NCBI GenBank assembly: GCA_020137815.1
Contig: CM035362.1
Location: 26,605 to 90,604 of the forward strand
DNA length: 64,000 nucleotides
Reading direction: 5' to 3'
Source of the DNA: Hormiphora californensis
Lineage: Eukaryota; Ctenophora; Tentaculata; Cydippida; Pleurobrachiidae
Shown piece after piece: positions 62,899 through 64,000 of the stretch. The notes under the pieces are model-generated. The model was not told the origin of the DNA, searched no databases, and was given only the letters and a program-made list of their open reading frames with translations. Every line of letters starts with the position of its first letter. Position 1 is the stretch's first letter. The position numbers and the translations under genes were made by a program.

Positions 62899-63252
62899 TC
62901 TCGAGGTGTCCTTTATCCGGTGAGCGGACTCTAGTGCTAAAATCACGAAAAGCGAACTCGAGATTTCGGCCGGAAACGAGAGTTTGCTGTTCCTCTATAC
63001 TCGTTTAGAAGTGGTAGGGCTGTTATTTGGGTTCGAGATTAGGGTTAGTGTAATGGTTAGAGTTAGATATAGAGTCCTCCTTGGGTTTAGATATAGAGTC
63101 CGTTAGCACTAGAGTCCGCCCACCCCTTTATCCATACTGAGTCAATTTCACCGTTTTTGAAATTTTTGGCTAATTCGGTCACAGTTGTCCCAATTCACCA
63201 AAATTTTTAAGAACGGTGAAATTGACTCGGTATGGATAAAGGACACCTCGAG
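62899..63252. mobile_element. Palindromic element split by a MULE-like MITE
   Basis: CTCGAGGTGTCCTTTATCC at the left is answered by GGATAAAGGACACCTCGAG at the right. A hairpin TCCATACTGAGTCAATTTCA continues inside. The left arm is split by 62919-63124. Confidence 0.65.
62919..63124. mobile_element. MULE-like MITE, 206 bp, 9-bp target duplication
   Basis: Ends GGTGAGCGGACTCTAGTGCT and AGCACTAGAGTCCGCCCACC, flanked by CCTTTATCC (62910-62918 and 63125-63133). Inverted relative to the copy at 43568-43782. Confidence 0.8.
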
Positions 63253-63264
63253 GGCAATTTCTGA

Positions 63265-64000
63265 TTTGCCGCATACGGCGTCGCAACGCCGTCTAGACGG
63301 CGTCTAGACGGTATACCGTCTGGACGGGTTTCGGTGAAATCAGCTAAAAACGGTACCGAAATTGCTTGAGACGGGTTATAGACGGTATCAGACGGTCTCT
63401 AGACGGGTTATAGACGGTATCAGACGGTGTTGCGACGGTATCAGACGGTCTCTAGACGGTGTCTAGACGGTACCGTCCCGGCGTCTGGACGGCGTCTGGA
63501 CGGTGTCTAGACGGTATCCGTCCGAAGTTGAGACGGCACGTCTGAAAATTGTACCAGACGTTGAGACGGACTTTTAGAACTCCGTCTATCAGTGCTGCTT
63601 GCAGTCAAAATACGGTAACGCAAAATACAGTAAGGAGCCGCGCACGGTGCATAACGCGCAGCAAAAAGTTCATGTGTCAGCACGTACTAGCGCCCTGATT
63701 GGTCACGGTTGCGCGTCGTCTTACTGTATCTTCGTTTTCCATTACCGTTTTCCCACTACAAGCGACCGTGTATATTTCAGACGGAGTTTTAAAAGTACGT
63801 CTCAACGCAGTCTAAAGGAAAATCGATGAAAGTACCGTCTAGACAACGTCTCAACTGAAACCGGTCAACATACCGTCTAAACAACGTCTAGACAACGTCT
63901 AAACAGAATCTCGCGATTCAGTTTCAAATACCGTCTAGACAAGTTCTCCAGCAATTTCGATAAGAATACCTTCTAAACAACGTCTAGACAACGTCTCAAA
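63265..64000 (+). repeat. GTCTAGACG-rich repeat, copy 3, running off the window
   Basis: Longest copy. It is interrupted at about 63590-63780 by a segment with CAAAATACGGTAACG and the near inverse CATTACCGTTTTCC, probably another small insertion. Confidence 0.6.

Overview
This is a piece of an animal nuclear genome, most likely from a marine or other aquatic invertebrate. The evidence is a spliced metazoan gene with GT-AG introns, two Penelope-like elements (PLEs), an env-bearing LTR retrotransposon, LINE remnants, and many small inverted-repeat transposons and microsatellites. I cannot name the species. Nothing in the window looks prokaryotic.

Host genes. The backbone is one plus-strand gene encoding a FAF1-like UAS-UBX protein. 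Eight consecutive 3' exons run from 9513 to 48860, and splice phases agree at all seven junctions. The 5' exons (UBA and ubiquitin-like domains) were not found and probably lie upstream. A two-exon minus-strand gene (4482-2776) encodes a predicted 93-residue secreted peptide. A possible membrane-protein exon lies at 51903-52199. Little else looks like host coding sequence.

Retroelements. The 18.1-kb intron between the sixth and seventh visible FAF1 exons holds a Russian doll. A Penelope-like element (29338-42161, 13-bp target duplication) is cut inside its reverse transcriptase frame by an 11.15-kb LTR retrotransposon (30489-41639). That element has apparently identical 383-bp LTRs and a 4-bp duplication. 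It lies on the minus strand and carries gag, pol reached by a -1 frameshift, an env-like frame with one in-frame stop, and a fourth 3' ORF of unknown function. A second, apparently intact Penelope-like element (54279-57516) lies downstream of FAF1. Both Penelope elements carry compact hammerhead-ribozyme-like motifs with the same unusual stem III.

DNA elements. The rest is dominated by inverted-repeat elements, many with target duplications I could read: TTAA elements at 20-24 kb, TA-flanked pogo-like MITEs, 9-10-bp-duplication MULE-like MITEs, a Helentron-like family at 4.5-17 kb, a palindrome-built tandem repeat of about 310 bp at 19-20 and 51 kb, and a 4-kb foldback element (58472-62445) whose arms contain an 11-bp minisatellite. 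Elements are repeatedly nested in each other. Boundaries and repeat matches were found by eye, so edges may be off by a few bases.
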